Assembly (NCBI GenBank): GCA_016712665.1 | Contig: JADJQP010000002.1 | Coordinates: 310,001-374,000 of the forward strand | From: Bacteroidota bacterium | GTDB taxonomy: Bacteria > Bacteroidota > Bacteroidia > Chitinophagales > Chitinophagaceae | DNA length: 64,000 nucleotides | Reading direction: 5' to 3' | Part shown: positions 18,544 to 28,043 of the stretch, piece by piece | How the letters are laid out: each line of letters begins with the position of its first letter | Numbering within the stretch: the first letter of the stretch is position 1 | Program-made: the position numbers and the translations under genes | Notes under the pieces: model-generated | Databases searched by the model: none | Told to the model about the DNA's origin: nothing | The model's input: only the letters and a program-made list of their open reading frames with translations

Positions 18544-20193
18544 ATGAGCCTCACTGCACGAATCGTAAAATCACCTATTGGCACAACCCTGCATTGCAAA
18601 AACTGGACTGCGGAAGCAGCTTACCGAATGATACAAAACAATTTAGACCCAGATGTGGCAGAACGTCCAGAGGACTTAATTGTATACGGAGGATTAGGCA
18701 AGGCTGCTCGTAACTGGGAAAGCTTTGAAAAGATATTGGAATGTCTTAAAAATCTAAATGAGGATGAAACCCTTATGGTGCAAAGTGGTAAACCGGTGGG
18801 AGTTTTACGAAGCCACAAAGATGCCCCTCGGGTATTGATTGCCAATTCGAACTTAGTGGGAAAATGGGCTACCTGGGAGCATTTTAGGGAACTGGATGCA
18901 AAAGGTTTAATGATGTATGGCCAAATGACCGCCGGAAGCTGGATTTATATTGGCTCACAAGGAATTGTACAAGGTACCTATGAAACCTATTTATCCTTAG
19001 CCAATATCCACTTTGGAGGTAGCCTGCGTGGCACCTTAAACGTTACCGCCGGATTGGGTGGTATGGGTGGAGCACAACCACTGGCTATTACCATGAATGA
19101 AGGGGTTTGTTTGGCCGCAGACGTTGAAGCCTGGCGAATACAAAAACGATTGGATACAAAGTATATTGACAAAATGTATAAGGATATTGATGAGGCCATC
19201 GACGAATCTGTGCGCGCTAAAGCAAATGGAGAGGCGCTATCTATAGGAGTGGTTTGCAATGTGGTAGAACTCCTACAACGTCTGATTGACCGAAACATTA
19301 TTCCCGATACCTTAACCGACCAAACCTCTGCGCATGATGAACTGATTGGGTATTTTCCCGAAGGCTTCAGCGTTGAGGAAGCAAATATTTTGCGAGAAAC
19401 CAATCCGGATCAATATTGCAAATTGAGTCTAGATACAATGGCAAAACATGTACTACAAATGTTGCAATTGCAAAAGTTGGGTGCCATAACGTTTGACTAT
19501 GGAAATAATTTGCGAGGTCAAGCGAAAGACAAACGAGGAATCGAAAATGCATTCGATTTTCCCGGCTTTGTACCGGCCTATATTCGTCCATTATTTTGCG
19601 AAGGAAAAGGCCCCTTTCGATGGGTGGCATTGAGTGGTGACCCTGAGTACATTTACAAAACGGAGGCAGCCTTAAAAAAATTATTCCCAGAAAATAAAGG
19701 CCTGCTGCGATGGTTGGATATGGCCAAAGAAAAAATATCATTTCAAGGCTTACCGGCACGCATTTGTTGGTTGGGGATGGGCGAACGAGAAAAGGCAGGT
19801 TTGCTTTTTAATGAAATGGTGCGTAGCGGTGAAATCAAAGCTCCTATTGTCATAGGCCGCGATCATTTAGATTGTGGTTCGGTAGCTTCTCCCAACCGCG
19901 AAACCGAAGCGATGAAGGACGGCAGCGATGCGGTAGCCGATTGGCTTATTTTAAATGCATTGATCAATACAGCCGGAGGAGCCAGTTGGGTTTCCTTTCA
20001 TCATGGTGGAGGTGTGGGTATGGGTTATAGTTTACATGCCGGCATGGTGATTGTGGCTGACGGTACTGCTGAGGCAGATGCCCGTTTGCGTCGTGTATTG
20101 TACAATGACCCTGCCATGGGTGTATTGCGACATCATGATGCCGGTTACAAGCAAGCTACTGACTGCGCAGCAAAAAATGGTTTACAGATTTAA
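18544..20193 (+). CDS. hutU: urocanate hydratase
   Basis: 549 residues, full length for the family. The NAD-binding region (TAGLGGMGGAQPLAITMNEG, near 168), the NVVELLQRL region and the conserved end (DHLDCGSVASPNRETEAMKD, WVSFHHGGGVGMGYS) are typical. The enzyme converts urocanate to imidazolonepropionate in histidine degradation. No other hut gene is next to it in this window. Confidence 0.97.
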   Translation: MSLTARIVKSPIGTTLHCKNWTAEAAYRMIQNNLDPDVAERPEDLIVYGGLGKAARNWESFEKILECLKNLNEDETLMVQSGKPVGVLRSHKDAPRVLIANSNLVGKWATWEHFRELDAKGLMMYGQMTAGSWIYIGSQGIVQGTYETYLSLANIHFGGSLRGTLNVTAGLGGMGGAQPLAITMNEGVCLAADVEAWRIQKRLDTKYIDKMYKDIDEAIDESVRAKANGEALSIGVVCNVVELLQRLIDRNIIPDTLTDQTSAHDELIGYFPEGFSVEEANILRETNPDQYCKLSLDTMAKHVLQMLQLQKLGAITFDYGNNLRGQAKDKRGIENAFDFPGFVPAYIRPLFCEGKGPFRWVALSGDPEYIYKTEAALKKLFPENKGLLRWLDMAKEKISFQGLPARICWLGMGEREKAGLLFNEMVRSGEIKAPIVIGRDHLDCGSVASPNRETEAMKDGSDAVADWLILNALINTAGGASWVSFHHGGGVGMGYSLHAGMVIVADGTAEADARLRRVLYNDPAMGVLRHHDAGYKQATDCAAKNGLQI

Positions 20194-20268
20194 TTTTTGG
20201 TAATAAAATTCTCAAAACCCTTTTTCATTCCCTTATTAAAATACGTTTATCTTTGAAAAAAAACAGAA

Positions 20269-22068
20269 ATGCGAATCTTACGTCTACTTATCATCGTACT
20301 ATCCCTTAGTTATAATACCCTACACGCTCAAAGCACGATTCCCTTTGCACAAAAAAGCAGCGCAGCCTTCAGCAAAGTATCTGTAGACAGTCTCCAATAT
20401 ATTTATTCAGAAAACGATGGTCTGATTGAAGAAATCAACACCTTCAATCTCTTCTTAAAAAACGCCAAGCATGCAGAGCTTGTAGTAAAAAGCAGTAAGC
20501 AATATGCCATTGTATTGCTACTGAATGACAACCTAAATGAGGAAGAATACAAAATCGAATTATTAGGAAACAATATTCTACTTAGTGGTAAAAAAAGTGG
20601 TATCTTTTATGGCCTCATGAGTATTTTTCAATGGATGACCCAGGCAGCCGACAAACAAAAGATTGTACTGCGAAACGATATTCACGACTATCCTGCTTTT
20701 GGATGGAGAGGTATGCATCTGGATGTAAGCCGGCATTTTTTTCCAACAGGATTTATCAAAAAATATATTGATATCCTTGCGATGCACAAAATGAATACCT
20801 TTCATTGGCACTTAACCGATGATCAGGGATGGCGTATCGAAATCAAAAAGTATCCGTTGCTGGCTCAAATTGGAAGCAAGCGCAGGGAAACCATTTTTGA
20901 GAAGAATTTCGATCCTTATATTGGCGACAATAGACCGGTAGAAGGTTATTATACCCAAGATCAGATTGCTGATGTAATTAAATATGCGGCATTGCGACAT
21001 ATCACAGTGGTTCCTGAAATTGAGATGCCGGGTCATGCACAAGCTGCCCTTGCAGCCTATCCTGAATATAGTTGTAACAAAGAGCAAAAAGAGGTGCTGA
21101 CCAAATGGGGTGTTAGTGAGCAGGTATTTTGTAGTGATGAAAAAACCATTTCCTTTTTAAAGGAGATTCTTGACGAAGTGATGGCACTATTTCCAAGCCC
21201 CTACATTCATATTGGTGGAGACGAAGTGCCCAAAGCAAGCTGGAAGGGCTGTGCTGTTTGTCAACAAAATATCAAACAACATAAATTAAAGGATGAGCAT
21301 GAATTGCAAAGCTATTTTATACGCCAAATGGATGATTATATCACTTCAAAAGGTAGAAAACTGATTGGATGGGATGAAATATTAGAAGGTGGATTGGCAG
21401 ACAATGCTGCCGTAATGAGTTGGAGAGGTGAAGAAGGTGGCATTGCAGCAGCCAAACAAAAGCACAAGGTGGTAATGAGTCCCGGCTCGCATTGCTACTT
21501 CGACCATTATCAATCAAAATCCAACACCGAACCATTGGCTATTGGCGGCTTTTCACCTATTGAAAAAGTGTATAGCTATAATCCACTACCGGCTTCCTTA
21601 AATGAAGAAGAACAAAAATACATTATGGGGGCGCAGGGAAATGTGTGGACGGAGTACATGCAAGTTTCATCACAAGTTGAATATATGGCAGTGCCCCGTA
21701 TTTGTGCCTTAGCCGAAGTTCTTTGGACCGGCGCACAAAAACCGGGATTTGATAGCTTTAAAAATCGGTTGCGATCTCATTTTAATACACTGGATTCCTA
21801 TCAGATTCTTTCTGCTAAAACCATATTTGATGTGAGCGCTGACAGCAAAAAAATAGGTGCCAAAATCGAAGTCAAACTCTTGTCTCATTTTAATCAGGGC
21901 AAAATTCATTATACTCTAGATGGCAATGCTCCAACTGCCGCTTCAACTGTTTATAATGCGGCAAAGCCTATTATTGTAGAAAAAAATACAACGGTCAAAG
22001 CACAATACTTTGAAAAGGGCAAGCCATTAGGCACGATGCTAACATCTGAGCATTTTATTAAAGAATAG
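20269..22068 (+). CDS. beta-N-acetylhexosaminidase, GH20, secreted
   Basis: 599 residues. Signal peptide to TLHAQ. A GH20b-like N-domain (about 25-135) is followed by the GH20 barrel starting FGWRGMHLDVSRHFFPTGFI, with FHWHLTDDQGWRIEIKKYP and the catalytic pair D318-E319 in HIGGDEVPKASW. The C-terminus (KIHYTLDGNAPTAAS) is a chitobiase/beta-hexosaminidase C-terminal (Fn3-associated) domain. It removes terminal GlcNAc or GalNAc from chitin oligomers, peptidoglycan fragments or glycoproteins in the periplasm. A TATCTTTG box lies at 20248-20255. Confidence 0.96.
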   Translation: MRILRLLIIVLSLSYNTLHAQSTIPFAQKSSAAFSKVSVDSLQYIYSENDGLIEEINTFNLFLKNAKHAELVVKSSKQYAIVLLLNDNLNEEEYKIELLGNNILLSGKKSGIFYGLMSIFQWMTQAADKQKIVLRNDIHDYPAFGWRGMHLDVSRHFFPTGFIKKYIDILAMHKMNTFHWHLTDDQGWRIEIKKYPLLAQIGSKRRETIFEKNFDPYIGDNRPVEGYYTQDQIADVIKYAALRHITVVPEIEMPGHAQAALAAYPEYSCNKEQKEVLTKWGVSEQVFCSDEKTISFLKEILDEVMALFPSPYIHIGGDEVPKASWKGCAVCQQNIKQHKLKDEHELQSYFIRQMDDYITSKGRKLIGWDEILEGGLADNAAVMSWRGEEGGIAAAKQKHKVVMSPGSHCYFDHYQSKSNTEPLAIGGFSPIEKVYSYNPLPASLNEEEQKYIMGAQGNVWTEYMQVSSQVEYMAVPRICALAEVLWTGAQKPGFDSFKNRLRSHFNTLDSYQILSAKTIFDVSADSKKIGAKIEVKLLSHFNQGKIHYTLDGNAPTAASTVYNAAKPIIVEKNTTVKAQYFEKGKPLGTMLTSEHFIKE

Positions 22069-22327
22069 GAACTATAAGTAGTCTTTCTGAGATAAATGAG
22101 TGATGTAAATTTGTGCTACAAAAGGATTCCCAGTTACTTTTTCTTCGATAATTTTTTGGCCGCATTCCGTTACGGAATTGAACAAAATTATTATGCAAGG
22201 ACTGGAATTTAGATATATTACTTTACCAGTTTTAGTCCATTATCTACCAAATTCTTCTCAAAACTGACCAATTTCTAAATTTTCAGAATGGGAAAACGAA
22301 GAAGAGTAGTTTTGGTGCAAAAAAAAA

Positions 22328-25102
22328 ATGAAACACATTTTCTCAATTGCTGCATTGCTAAGCTGTATTTTGCCTGCCCTTTTATCTTTCTCGCAAGTAC
22401 CCACCTTATTTAACTATCAAGGAATTGCCCGCGCTGCAGATGGAACCCCTCTTGCAAATCAGCAAATATCATTAAAATTTGCAATATTGCCAACCGCTGA
22501 CGCACTGCTTCCAGAATATGAAGAAACGCAAAAGGTACCTACAAATGCCTTTGGGTTATATAGTGTACAAATCGGAAATGGAACATCCACAACGTTGCGT
22601 ACTATAAAGGATGTAAAGTGGGAAACAGGTAATAAATATATTAAGGTGAGCATTGATCCATCAGGTGGTACAAATTTTGTGGACCTAGGTACAAACCAAT
22701 TGCTATCGGTACCCTATGCACTTTATGCAGAAAAGTCAGGAGGTAGCACTGAAATTGAAAAGGGCAAAACTCGTGCAGGCGCAGTGTCAACATCAGCTGC
22801 AGGAACCGGCACGGTGAATTTTCTTCCAAAATTTACGGCAGCAAATACCATTTTCAACTCACAAATATTTGACAATGGCACCAATGTTGGAATTGGAACA
22901 ACTACACCCGGTGCAAAACTACACTTACATACAGCTACAGGCAGCGTAGAGCATCTTAGGATGCAAAATTTAAATCCTACAGGGTTTGGTAAATTTTTAC
23001 TATATAATGATAATATCTCCAATTATGCAACTTTTACAAAATATGGTAGTGGTTTTGCAGGTGGAGCTACCGGAATTGCCTCCCAGTATCCCTTTGCGAA
23101 TATGTTTGGCTTTGGAAATAACGGAGGTCCAACACTTCTTTCAAACAGTGGAAATGTGGGGATTGGAGTCATCATTGGTGGGGCTACTCAGTTGAAATTC
23201 AATGCCAATAATACTACAGGATACTTGGGTCTTGGCGGAAATGCACTACCGGCAGCAAAGGTTCATTTTAATACAGGTACAACAAATGATACCATTAAAT
23301 TTACCAATTCTACCACTGGACATTTAGCTACTGATGGCCTCGAAATAAGAACTGTTGGCAATACTGCAAATATTATCAATCGTGAAAATAGCACCCTCAA
23401 TTTGGGAACTTTTGATTCTTCTCGTGTAACCGTTTTAGGCAATGGAAATGTGGGTATTGGCGTAGTGGCACCAACCACCAAATTGGATGTCAATGGAACC
23501 CTTCGAATCAGGGGTGGTTCACCACAAGCAGGCTACATACTCACCTCAGATGCCTTGGGAAATGCTAGTTGGCAGGTGCCAGGAGGCTCACCCGGCATAT
23601 TTCCAGGTACTGCCAAAGGAAACACCCCATATTGGAATGACACGATTTGGGTAAACAATAGTAATACTTTGTATAATAATGGCAGTAAGATCGGTATTGG
23701 TACCAATGCTCCTGGACAACTTTTTAGTGTCAAAAACAAAATGATGGTGGATAGCAATGGGTCGGTAAAAATAGGTGCTGGTGTAATATTGCCCAATACC
23801 CCTTTTAGTGTAAATAATAGAATGATGGTGGATAGCAATGGGACGATAAAAATGGCACTTGATTCTAATAAAGTATGTATAGATGTTTCTGCATGTAATA
23901 ATGACTATGGTTATATCAAACTTTTAAAAGGAAGTGCTACAGGCCAGCAGGGTTTAAGTTATAGTAACAACGGTCTCCTTGGCAATTCAGAGTTTATGTT
24001 TAAAGACTCCGCAGGTTCCCCCTATTTATTTATTTCTGACGATTTTAATAATAGCGACAATGGGCTTATATATCTTTTTGGAAATTTCTATTCCGATTCA
24101 GTTATTACTGCGCATATTCAAACCCCAAGAGCTAAAATTGAAGATATAATTGTTGATACATTAATGGTAAATGGTAGACTACGCAGTGATGGGACAAGTA
24201 CCTTTATAAATTTATATACCGCGAATCCCGTGGTTGAAGTTAAAGGCCAGTCATTAGTTGGAGATCCAATTTTAAATGGCATTATGCGTGTTGAAACAAT
24301 CGTAAGTGATCCTACAGATAATCTTACAGGTATTATTGTTAATATCACACCAGATACGACACAAGTCAAAGGGACCGGTATCCAAAGTGATGGCTGTAAA
24401 GTCGGCCTTATCGCCAATGCCTTTAACAATGGCACTTCGGCACTTACCCATGCGATAGAAGCCACTGCAAGTAATAATGGAAGCAATACGGGATTATTAG
24501 TTAAAGCCAAGAACCGGGGAACTGTTTCGGGCACCAAAACAGCTATTAACGCACAGGCCACCGGAGGTTCTGTAAACAATGCTGCCCTAATGACAGGTGA
24601 CGTAACCATTTCTGGAAATTTAGCAAAGGGAGGTGGTACGTTCAAAATAGACCATCCGCAAGACCCGGAAAATAAATACCTGATTCATAGTTTTGTTGAA
24701 AGCCCCGATATGATGAATGTTTATAATGGCAATATTGTTTCCGACGCCAACGGAGTGGCCACTGTAGCACTGCCATCATATTTTGAAGTGGAAAACAAAG
24801 ACTTCAAATATCAATTAACCGTCATCGACAATAGTGCAGATTTTGTAATGGCTAAGGTGAGTAAGAAAATCAACAATAACAGTTTTGAAATAAAGACGAG
24901 CAAACCAAATATAGAAGTCAGTTGGCAAGTGACCGGTGTACGAAAAGACAAATGGGCTGAGGCCCATCGGGTTGTGCCTGAATTGGAAAAAGAAGCACGT
25001 TATAAGGGTAGCTATTTGCATCCGGAACTCTATGGCAAATCGGCTGAAGAGGGCATTTTAATTCAAATGGGAAATGAAAATGAATTAAGTATTAAGAAGT
25101 AA
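22328..25102 (+). CDS. long secreted surface protein with tail-fibre-like repeats
   Basis: 924 residues. Signal peptide to LLSFSQ, then the well-known Bacteroidota start FNYQGIARAADGTPLANQQI and SLKFAILPT (about 25-135). The middle part carries the recurring motif NVGIG-T-P-KLHL/KLDVNG (about residues 195, 275, 385 and 455), which is seen in trimeric fibre proteins. A conserved tail (about 765-924) reads GGTFKIDHPQDPENKYLIHS and ends in QMGNENELSIKK. No T9SS sorting domain and no S74 chaperone motif are evident. It is probably an extracellular fibrous protein; partner unknown. Two nearly identical 25-residue modules (NNRMMVDSNG) at about 480-505 show recent internal duplication. Confidence 0.82.
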   Translation: MKHIFSIAALLSCILPALLSFSQVPTLFNYQGIARAADGTPLANQQISLKFAILPTADALLPEYEETQKVPTNAFGLYSVQIGNGTSTTLRTIKDVKWETGNKYIKVSIDPSGGTNFVDLGTNQLLSVPYALYAEKSGGSTEIEKGKTRAGAVSTSAAGTGTVNFLPKFTAANTIFNSQIFDNGTNVGIGTTTPGAKLHLHTATGSVEHLRMQNLNPTGFGKFLLYNDNISNYATFTKYGSGFAGGATGIASQYPFANMFGFGNNGGPTLLSNSGNVGIGVIIGGATQLKFNANNTTGYLGLGGNALPAAKVHFNTGTTNDTIKFTNSTTGHLATDGLEIRTVGNTANIINRENSTLNLGTFDSSRVTVLGNGNVGIGVVAPTTKLDVNGTLRIRGGSPQAGYILTSDALGNASWQVPGGSPGIFPGTAKGNTPYWNDTIWVNNSNTLYNNGSKIGIGTNAPGQLFSVKNKMMVDSNGSVKIGAGVILPNTPFSVNNRMMVDSNGTIKMALDSNKVCIDVSACNNDYGYIKLLKGSATGQQGLSYSNNGLLGNSEFMFKDSAGSPYLFISDDFNNSDNGLIYLFGNFYSDSVITAHIQTPRAKIEDIIVDTLMVNGRLRSDGTSTFINLYTANPVVEVKGQSLVGDPILNGIMRVETIVSDPTDNLTGIIVNITPDTTQVKGTGIQSDGCKVGLIANAFNNGTSALTHAIEATASNNGSNTGLLVKAKNRGTVSGTKTAINAQATGGSVNNAALMTGDVTISGNLAKGGGTFKIDHPQDPENKYLIHSFVESPDMMNVYNGNIVSDANGVATVALPSYFEVENKDFKYQLTVIDNSADFVMAKVSKKINNNSFEIKTSKPNIEVSWQVTGVRKDKWAEAHRVVPELEKEARYKGSYLHPELYGKSAEEGILIQMGNENELSIKK

Positions 25103-25363
25103 TATACGATGTAGTGCATTTGTAAGTAGTACTATAGTGCTTCATAGGGTCAATGTTATGTACAAAATGGCTGTGGCGGTTGAAGTCAACTGACTTAAGT
25201 AGACATTCTTATCGAAAATCTTCATATGACGTTGCTGCTACAAATTGGCCAAAGGGCTTTGTTGTAGATGCCCTATTCGTAGTACGAAAAAGGATATGCT
25301 TATGATAGGATTTTTCATTTCATTAGTATTTTATCCTTTACATTTGCAGAAAATATATCTAAT

Positions 25364-25777
25364 ATGTATCCAGCAGAACTTGTATTACCCATGAAAGCAG
25401 AGCTTACCAGTCATGGATTTAAGGATTTAAATACCCCCGAATTAGTTGATGATGCAATGAAGCAAGAAGGTACCACTTTATTGGTATTGAACTCTGTGTG
25501 CGGTTGCAGTGCAGGAACGGCCAGACCCGGCGTTTTGATGGCGATTGAACAGGCTACCAAAAAGCCAAGCCAATGCGTTACCTCATTTGCAGGATTTGAC
25601 ACCGCAGCAGTACAGCAAGCAAGAACCTACTTAATGCCCTACCCTCCTTCTTCGCCCTGTATTGCATTGCTAAAGGATGGACAATTGGTGCATATGATAG
25701 AGCGTCACATGATTGAAGGAAGATCAGCTCAAATGATTGCGGCCAATCTTAATAGTGCTTTTGAACAATATTGCTAG
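25364..25777 (+). CDS. BrxA/BrxB family bacilliredoxin
   Basis: 137 residues. The redox motif is CGC in NSVCGCSAGTARPG (residues about 46-60), preceded by the family start MYPAELVLPMKAEL. The family reduces bacillithiol-protein mixed disulfides. Full length. A TACATTTG box at 25339-25346 sits 17 bases before the ATG. The DinB protein in the same window may depend on the same thiol, but that link is inference. Confidence 0.94.
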   Translation: MYPAELVLPMKAELTSHGFKDLNTPELVDDAMKQEGTTLLVLNSVCGCSAGTARPGVLMAIEQATKKPSQCVTSFAGFDTAAVQQARTYLMPYPPSSPCIALLKDGQLVHMIERHMIEGRSAQMIAANLNSAFEQYC

Positions 25778-25948
25778 TACAGCACATTATGATTTGTTAC
25801 GGGATAGTAGGAGTGCGTTTATTATAAAATAATGCCATATTCAGCTTCCAATTCCTCAACACAAATAGCATGCCCTGAAAAGGCGAATGCCGACTTCCGA
25901 CAGCATTTATTATAACACGACCAATTTTCAAATTTTCAAACTGAACAC

Positions 25949-27250
25949 ATGTACCCCGATTTCTACCATTTACTGAAAGAACTATTTGGCATTGAGATAC
26001 CGGTGCTCAGTTTATTTAAAACATTTGGCTTTTTAGTAGCGATGGCTTTTTTTGCAGCGGGCTATGTGCTATACAGTGAACTTAGCCGTAAGGAAAGTCT
26101 TGGTTTGATTGGATTTACCATCGATGAAATTACCACCGGTAAAAAGGCCACCCCTTTCGATTATTTGGTGAATGGCATTATAGGTTTTCTGGTTGGTTAT
26201 AAATTTATTGGGATGCTGATTCAATGGAAAAAAGCATCACCAGACCCCTTGAGTTATATTTTTTCTGCAGAGGGCAGTTTGTTATTTGCGGTAGTAATGA
26301 GTGTGGCCGCCATCGGGTACAAATATTTTGAAAATAAGAAATCGTCCGCATTGGGTGTCATTACCAAAAAAGTAAAAACCTACCCACATAGCCGAGTCGG
26401 TGACATTGCGGTAATTGCTGCCATTGGTGGATTTGCCGGTGCAAAAATATTCAATGCCTTTGAAACATGGGACTCCTTTATTCAAGATCCTTTAGGAAGT
26501 TTACTTTCAAGTAGTGGCCTTACATTTTATGGAGGGCTCATAGTGGCAACTATGGCGCTTTGGTATTATGCTCGAAAAATTAAATTAGACTTTCGGCATC
26601 TATGCGATGCAGCAGCACCTGCCTTGATACTCGCCTATGGTATTGGGCGGTTGGGCTGTCAAATAAGCGGCGATGGAGATTGGGGTATTTACAACTCAGC
26701 CTATATTACCGATAGTTCCTATCATGTAGTTGCCTCTGATCGACCGTTTGACGAAAATGTACAAAAGTACAAAGATCACGTATATCGGCATTTCTCTGTA
26801 AATGAAGCCATTCCGCAAAAAGCTACTCTAGCCCCAGGCTATTTGCCAGTATGGTTGTTTGCCTACAATTATCCAAAAAATGTCAACAATGTTGGAATTG
26901 ACATGAAGGATTGCAAAGACGAATATTGTAGTGTGTTGCCCATACCGGTATACCCGACTCCTATTTATGAATTTGTGATGGGGATTTGCATATTTCTTAT
27001 CCTATGGAGTATTCGAAAAAAAATGCAGATACCACTCGGTTTGTTTTCCATTTATTTGATATTAAACGGTATTGAACGATTTTCTATTGAACAGATTCGC
27101 GTAAACTCTACCTACAATTGGGGATGGTTACAACCTACTCAAGCAGAAATTATTGCCGTATGTATTTCCTTGTGCGGTGTATTGCTTTTTACTTTTAGAA
27201 GTAGCATTGACCGAATGGTAAAACGATTTACGCAAGAAAATACGCATTAA
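25949..27250 (+). CDS. lgt: prolipoprotein diacylglyceryl transferase, extended form
   Basis: 433 residues with about eight membrane helices. The family signature region is GRLGCQISGDGDWGIYN (near 231), with YPTPIYEFVM (near 336) and GIERFSIEQIRVN near the C-terminus. It transfers diacylglycerol to the lipobox cysteine of prolipoproteins. It is much longer than the roughly 270-300 residues of E. coli or Firmicutes enzymes, because of an extra N-terminal stretch and a periplasmic insertion (about 250-330). I recall similar long forms in other Bacteroidota. Its stop overlaps the stop of the convergent regulator gene. Confidence 0.93.
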   Translation: MYPDFYHLLKELFGIEIPVLSLFKTFGFLVAMAFFAAGYVLYSELSRKESLGLIGFTIDEITTGKKATPFDYLVNGIIGFLVGYKFIGMLIQWKKASPDPLSYIFSAEGSLLFAVVMSVAAIGYKYFENKKSSALGVITKKVKTYPHSRVGDIAVIAAIGGFAGAKIFNAFETWDSFIQDPLGSLLSSSGLTFYGGLIVATMALWYYARKIKLDFRHLCDAAAPALILAYGIGRLGCQISGDGDWGIYNSAYITDSSYHVVASDRPFDENVQKYKDHVYRHFSVNEAIPQKATLAPGYLPVWLFAYNYPKNVNNVGIDMKDCKDEYCSVLPIPVYPTPIYEFVMGICIFLILWSIRKKMQIPLGLFSIYLILNGIERFSIEQIRVNSTYNWGWLQPTQAEIIAVCISLCGVLLFTFRSSIDRMVKRFTQENTH

Positions 27251-28020
27251 AATTCTCCCTTAAATAACAATAATATTTCCTCCTTACGATGACGGCTTAT
27301 GGGTATGGCACTTCCATCGGTTAATATTAAAAACCCGCCATCTTTCTTACTGTATTGGGCAATAAATTTAGAGTTGATAATATAGGACTGATGCGGTCTG
27401 ATAAATCCCAAAGGGGCTAACAAATCTTCAAAATGCTTCATGGTTTTGGAAGCCATCACTTTTTCGCCCCCTTTTAATTGAATGGTGGTATAATTGTCGT
27501 TGCTCTGGCAAAACATAATTTCTTGCGAATCATAAAATACAATTCTATCCTGGAAAGAAATGGCTATTTTATTATTAAAATTCGACGAGGTCCCGGACGA
27601 ATTTCCTACCGCCCCATAGTGATTCAACAAGGAGGTAATTTGGTTTTTAATATCAGTTTGCCCTTTTACCTTTCTAAATTTTGAAATGGTATTTTCAAGC
27701 AAATCTTCATCAATTGGTTTCAACAAATAATCAAGTGCTGAAAGTTTTATAGCTTTGATGGCATATTGGTCAAAGGCTGTTGTAAAAACCACGTGAAAAT
27801 GATATTTATCCAATTTTTCCAGTAAATCAATACCGGTCAGAAAAGGCATCTGAATATCTAAAAAAACAAGGTCAACGGTGTTTTGCTGTAGAAATGTCAA
27901 GGCTTGTTTAGATGAGGTAAAGGTGCCAATTACATCAATGTCATTGAAATTTTGCTTTAATAAAATTTCAAGTACTTCCACACAGTTTTGCTCATCGTCA
28001 ATAATTACCGTTCTGTACAT
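27247..28020 (-). CDS. LytTR response regulator
   Basis: 257 residues. The receiver domain (1-125) has DDEQ near residue 8, phosphoacceptor in VDLVFLDIQMP (near 55) and KPIDEDLL. The LytTR DNA-binding domain (about 150-257) has IMFCQSNDNYTTI and FIRPHQSYIINSKFI. It lies 23 bases downstream of the histidine kinase gene and is surely its partner. Directly before the ATG the leader reads ACCTCCTT, identical to the usual anti-Shine-Dalgarno tail of 16S rRNA. Confidence 0.96.
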   Translation of the reverse strand: MYRTVIIDDEQNCVEVLEILLKQNFNDIDVIGTFTSSKQALTFLQQNTVDLVFLDIQMPFLTGIDLLEKLDKYHFHVVFTTAFDQYAIKAIKLSALDYLLKPIDEDLLENTISKFRKVKGQTDIKNQITSLLNHYGAVGNSSGTSSNFNNKIAISFQDRIVFYDSQEIMFCQSNDNYTTIQLKGGEKVMASKTMKHFEDLLAPLGFIRPHQSYIINSKFIAQYSKKDGGFLILTDGSAIPISRHRKEEILLLFKGEF

Positions 28021-28043
28021 AAGGAGGTTTTGGTTTTAAGGTT

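Noticed and set aside
24118..24645. Long antisense ORF in the tail-fibre-like gene
   Set aside because: Shadow of a low-complexity valine/proline frame; no start signal or family features.
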